Shown piece after piece: positions 7,867 to 10,172 of a DNA stretch of 10,172 nucleotides. The notes beneath the pieces are model-generated. The model saw nothing but the letters and a program-made list of their open reading frames with translations, made no database searches and was not told where the DNA came from. The DNA lies in contig JAJZNS010000046.1 of assembly GCA_021811635.1 (NCBI GenBank), positions 1 through 10,172 on the forward strand. Direction: 5' to 3'. A program made the position numbers and the translations under genes. How positions within the stretch are numbered: position 1 is the first letter of the stretch; the number at the start of each line of letters is the position of its first letter. This DNA is from Thermoplasmata archaeon. GTDB lineage: Archaea; Thermoplasmatota; Thermoplasmata; Thermoplasmatales; Thermoplasmataceae.

Positions 7867-9219
7867 CTATTCGCAGCCAAAATTGCCAATTTGTTCATCT
7901 ATCATGGAGTTTGCTTTGGACAGGAAAGCACTCTCCTTTCCCTTGGGAATGCTCCCACCAGCTGCAATGTCATGCCCGCCTCCATGCCCTCCAACGGACG
8001 CGCAGGCATCACGAACTACCACGGAAAGATTAAGGCCGTTCCTGACCATTTTCGCGGTCCCCCTTGCGGAAACCTTTGTAATTGGTGACTCCCCAGAATT
8101 AAAGCCAATTACGGGAAGGTCCTGTTTTGCGTAATACAGCATTAGCAGACCAGCAATAGAACCAGCCATTTCAGAATCCGGAGCATAAAAATACTGCACA
8201 TTGGTAAGGGAAAACATCTCCCTGGAGGCCTGTTTAGCAAATTCGATCAGCTTGCTTTTAAATCTACGCCAGTTATCCATGCAGACCTTTCTCACAGCTT
8301 CGTCGCCGAGAAAATACTGTATTACTGTACCATTCTGTGATATCTTGCTGTTGCCATCCACAATCCCAGCGATCTCCTTAGACGTCAGGCCAAGGTCGTC
8401 AAATACCCACATATCTGTTTCAAGGTATTTCAGAGCATCCGACGAGATTCCCTGCTTCAGCAATTCAATGGCCAGCTTTTCTTCCAGCTTCTGTTTCTCA
8501 TCTTCGTTCAAATCCTTGGGGCTTTTGCTGTGATCAATATTCATGGCGGTCAGAAATGTCTTCGAAAATTCCCTGTTGCCAGACAGCGTACCGAAAAACG
8601 GGTCTACCGAGTACGACAGAGCTTCTAGCAGATCCTCCCCGGCTAAGTTTATTGTCCTGATCTTTCTGAAGCCCTTCCCCAGCTTTTCAATGAGCACACG
8701 ATTTAAGCCAACATATCCGCCTATGTCCTGCTTATCTGCTATGGCTCCGGAAAGGAAAAATGGGAAGAGATCAGTATTTTTTTCGTTAAGCGCCAGAGAG
8801 AAGAGGTATGCCATGGTGGCTCCGCAGGCTTCCTTGGTACCGTCAACTCCATGATCCCTTGAATTCACATGTATTCCCTTAAACTCGCCGGGAGAGTGAA
8901 AATGGTGGTCCAGAATAATTATTTTATCATTGCTGGACACCAGTGATGATTGATCGGAGCCGGCGTCCACTATAATCGTAAGATAGTCCGGATCTTCGTC
9001 TATTCGTGCCTTGACAGACTCCGGGCTCAGGTCTTTTATGTAGCTGATATGGAATTTCTTATGCTCTCTCAAAAGCGCCTTTGACAGGATGATGGCGGAA
9101 CTGGTACCGTCTCCGTCATAATGCGCAATAATCTTTACATAGTCAACAGAATGTACCTTTTCAGCCGCCTTCTGCAACAATTCCAGCATTGATTCCGGAA
9201 TGATTCCGGAGAGAATCAT
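7867..9219 (-). CDS. recJ: RecJ-like (GAN-type) DHH/DHHA1 single-strand exonuclease
   Basis: This 450-aa cytoplasmic protein has the full archaeal RecJ/GAN layout. The DHH domain shows motif I H33-x-D35-x-D37 (AHYDGDG), motif II D85 (VDAGSDQ), motif III D104-H105-H106 and motif IV D162 (ADKQD), which together bind two Mn ions. A middle region is rich in charged helix (about 235-330). The DHHA1 domain ends in GGHGGGHDIAAGG (410-422), the nucleic-acid-binding glycine-rich loop. All catalytic residues are present, so it should hydrolyse single-stranded nucleic acid; in archaea such proteins bind GINS in the replisome or act in repair or RNA turnover. Length agrees with euryarchaeal members (about 450-480 aa). 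The ATG lies 5 bp after the uS15 stop without a clear Shine-Dalgarno, which suggests termination-reinitiation. Which archaeal RecJ paralogue this is cannot be settled by eye. Confidence 0.9.
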   Translation of the reverse strand: MILSGIIPESMLELLQKAAEKVHSVDYVKIIAHYDGDGTSSAIILSKALLREHKKFHISYIKDLSPESVKARIDEDPDYLTIIVDAGSDQSSLVSSNDKIIILDHHFHSPGEFKGIHVNSRDHGVDGTKEACGATMAYLFSLALNEKNTDLFPFFLSGAIADKQDIGGYVGLNRVLIEKLGKGFRKIRTINLAGEDLLEALSYSVDPFFGTLSGNREFSKTFLTAMNIDHSKSPKDLNEDEKQKLEEKLAIELLKQGISSDALKYLETDMWVFDDLGLTSKEIAGIVDGNSKISQNGTVIQYFLGDEAVRKVCMDNWRRFKSKLIEFAKQASREMFSLTNVQYFYAPDSEMAGSIAGLLMLYYAKQDLPVIGFNSGESPITKVSARGTAKMVRNGLNLSVVVRDACASVGGHGGGHDIAAGGSIPKGKESAFLSKANSMIDEQIGNFGCE

Positions 9220-9224
9220 AGTTA

Positions 9225-9662
9225 TCAGAGCGCTTTATCCAGACTCCAGTTTTCAGGAATCCTTCCATTTCTCCTATAGTACTTCAAAAGTCTGAGGATT
9301 TTTGACATTATGAGCCCCTGTTTCCTGAGATTTGCCTTATCTTTCGGATTAGAGTTTGTGTGCTTTGCAGCACTCTTGTAACGCTCAATCAGATTCAAAA
9401 GGTCTTCCGGGAATCCAGGATTGACACCATTTTCTGCCAGAAGTTTTGAAAGCTTCTTTTTGAAAACGTATTTCGTTCCAGGTACACCGAACTGGTCCCT
9501 GAGTCTCAATCCCACTACGGAGTTGGGGACGTTTTCTTTCTTCATACCAACAGCTGCCTCAATCACCTCATTCTGGTCAATAAAAGTGAATTTCGATGGA
9601 TCATAAATTCCAACCTTATGCGATCTGGACTTTCCCCTCTTTCTAGTATGCATTCTGGACAT
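9225..9662 (-). CDS. rps15: 30S ribosomal protein uS15 (archaeal type)
   Basis: This is a full-length archaeal/eukaryotic-type uS15 (145 aa), a primary 16S rRNA-binding protein of the small subunit that contacts the central domain. The hallmark N-terminus MSRMHTRKRGKS, LRDQFGVPG (54-62), the segment PEDLLNLIERY (85-95) and the rRNA-binding end LLKYYRRNGRIPENW (125-139) are all present. Archaeal members are about 145-155 aa, with an N-terminal extension missing in bacteria. It is the first gene of the operon with the RecJ-like gene. The start at 9662 fits the conserved N-terminus and a TATA-like element about 33 bp upstream. There is at most a weak Shine-Dalgarno (GGTAGAT) in the short leader. 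Confidence 0.96.
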   Translation of the reverse strand: MSRMHTRKRGKSRSHKVGIYDPSKFTFIDQNEVIEAAVGMKKENVPNSVVGLRLRDQFGVPGTKYVFKKKLSKLLAENGVNPGFPEDLLNLIERYKSAAKHTNSNPKDKANLRKQGLIMSKILRLLKYYRRNGRIPENWSLDKAL

Positions 9663-9695
9663 TGTCTATCTACCGATTTTTACCAAGATGTCGTC

Positions 9696-9704
9696 TATAT
9701 TAAT
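9696..9704 (-). promoter_or_regulatory. Probable TATA box of the rps15-recJ operon
   Basis: Read on the minus strand this is ATTAATATA. It ends 33 nt before the uS15 ATG and is preceded by an A-rich stretch (CGCAAATTAG) that could act as BRE. A start site about 25 nt downstream would leave a leader of roughly 10 nt, which is usual for archaea. The match is reasonable but not perfect. Confidence 0.45.
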
Positions 9705-9761
9705 CTAATTTGCGTAATGTTTCCTTTGCATGAAACTGCATGAGGTGCGTCATTCAATTTG

Positions 9762-10094
9762 CTAGACATTGTGTTCTGATCCTATGATGCTTCGGCTTTG
9801 TATGAACATTTTACCGGTAGATACAACCAATTTCGGTGCCAGATGGTAAGAATACCTAATGTCTTGACAGGACTTAGGCATAATCATTCCAGCAACTTTA
9901 CGTGTCCGATCAGATACAAACATGATAATTTCAAAAAGTGTGTGTGTCTCCCTCATGCGTTGATTGCGAAAACCCGACCCGCAGAGTGCCAGATAATAGC
10001 GGATTACAGAATGGGTATCGGACGGTATTACTTCTATAGTCATATGAGGATTTCCCAAAACCATTCGATATAGTACAATGTCTTTCCTAAACAT
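9762..10094 (-). CDS. Possible small or decayed ORF, no recognised family
   Basis: A 110-codon open frame starts with ATG at 10094 (MFRKDIVLYRM) and ends at TAG 9762-9764; a TTG at 10109 would extend it slightly. In favour, a TATA-like ATATATT lies about 29 nt before the ATG, the spacing of an archaeal leaderless transcript, and a palindrome lies just upstream of that. Against, the protein shows no domain I know and is rich in Met, His and Arg. It uses CGN arginine codons (six of nine) much more than the neighbouring genes, which lean on AGG and AGA. The segment IPSDTHSVIRYYLAL faintly recalls the STDTHG motif region of Tn3-type transposases, but the rest does not follow. I regard it as a weak candidate gene or a transposase relic. 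Confidence 0.2.
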   Translation of the reverse strand: MFRKDIVLYRMVLGNPHMTIEVIPSDTHSVIRYYLALCGSGFRNQRMRETHTLFEIIMFVSDRTRKVAGMIMPKSCQDIRYSYHLAPKLVVSTGKMFIQSRSIIGSEHNV

Positions 10095-10119
10095 TGTAAA
10101 ATCAGCCAATCATGCCTGA

Positions 10120-10127
10120 AATATATG
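10120..10127 (-). promoter_or_regulatory. TATA-like element beside the palindrome
   Basis: The minus strand reads ATATATTT here. Its distance of about 29 nt to the ATG at 10094 fits a leaderless archaeal promoter. It is immediately downstream of the inverted repeat at 10129-10153, which would then cover the BRE position. AT-rich matches of this length can occur by chance. Confidence 0.3.
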
Positions 10128-10128
10128 G

Positions 10129-10153
10129 AAACATGGTGAATTTCACCATGTTT
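10129..10153. repeat. Perfect 25-bp inverted repeat
   Basis: The arm AAACATGGTGAA (10129-10140) and its exact reverse complement (10142-10153) flank a single central T. In DNA this is a near-continuous dyad suited to a dimeric repressor. In RNA it could fold into a hairpin of about 9-10 bp, followed on the plus strand by extra T residues (TTTTTCCC), as in a terminator. Because it lies next to a TATA-like element on the minus strand, I favour an operator, but a terminator for an unseen transcript or a mobile-element remnant is possible. Confidence 0.75.
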
Positions 10154-10172
10154 TTCCCTGCATTTTCTCTAA

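Larger units (their letters stand above)
9663..10172. other. Intergenic stretch without a confident gene
   Basis: About 510 bp lie between uS15 and the window edge. The stretch contains the probable rps15 promoter and a GCATGA direct repeat (9728-9733 and 9738-9743). It also has a weak minus-strand ORF, a (GT)5 run at 9938-9947, a TATA-like element near 10120-10127 and a perfect inverted repeat at 10129-10153. I saw no tRNA cloverleaf, no rRNA segment and no recognisable insertion-sequence ends with target duplications. It may be a regulatory region with the decayed remains of a gene. Confidence 0.5.

Noticed and set aside
8201..8854. Plus-strand frames of 110 and 103 codons opposite the RecJ-like gene
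   Set aside because: The minus frame carries all DHH and DHHA1 motifs; these Ser- and Phe-rich products are mirror translations.
9938..9947. (GT)5 dinucleotide run
   Set aside because: It is too short to be more than a chance microsatellite.
9738..9957. Widely spaced inverted match GCATGAGG (9738-9745) and CCTCATGC (9950-9957)
   Set aside because: Eight bases about 200 bp apart, with no target duplication or transposase between them, are likely chance and not element ends.
9798..10073. Plus-strand frame of 91 codons in the right intergenic region
   Set aside because: No Shine-Dalgarno or convincing promoter precedes it, the product is Cys- and His-rich without a known fold, and it overlaps the slightly better minus-strand candidate.

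Overview
The window looks like chromosomal DNA of a wall-less euryarchaeon, most likely a member of the Thermoplasmatales or a relative. The evidence is an archaeal-type uS15 gene next to an archaeal RecJ-like (GAN-type) gene, archaeal TATA-like promoter elements, and an AglB/STT3 oligosaccharyltransferase with an Asn/Ser/Thr/Tyr-rich, charge-poor ectodomain of the kind seen on acidophile cell surfaces. The taxonomic call is inference; no rRNA gene is present.

Left part, plus strand (1-7183): a two-gene operon. A TATA-like element at about 15-26 precedes a very large gene (60-6404, 2114 aa). Its first 900 or so residues are a membrane oligosaccharyltransferase with D57, TISE and WWDYG motifs. 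The remaining 1,200 or so residues are an unusual chain of beta-sandwich-like repeats that ends in a second, C-terminal membrane anchor. The next gene (6401-7183, 260 aa) overlaps it by 4 bp, has the only strong Shine-Dalgarno seen in the window, and encodes a signal-peptide protein with a CARDB-like domain and its own C-terminal anchor. The pair looks like an N-glycosylation enzyme with an oversized extracellular arm plus a surface partner. This is the most unusual content of the window.

Middle and right part, minus strand (9662 down to 7193): a compact operon of uS15 (rps15), a DHH/DHHA1 RecJ-like exonuclease and a RuvC/YqgF-like RNase H-fold protein. The first two are 5 bp apart and the last two 38 bp apart. 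The uS15-RecJ pairing is a familiar archaeal housekeeping neighbourhood. The two operons converge, with only 9 bp between their stop codons at 7184-7192.

Right end (9663-10172): about 510 bp without a confident gene. It holds the probable rps15 promoter with a small direct repeat upstream, a weak 110-codon minus-strand ORF with odd codon use, and a perfect 25-bp inverted repeat next to a TATA-like element. No tRNA, rRNA, CRISPR array or complete insertion sequence was recognised.
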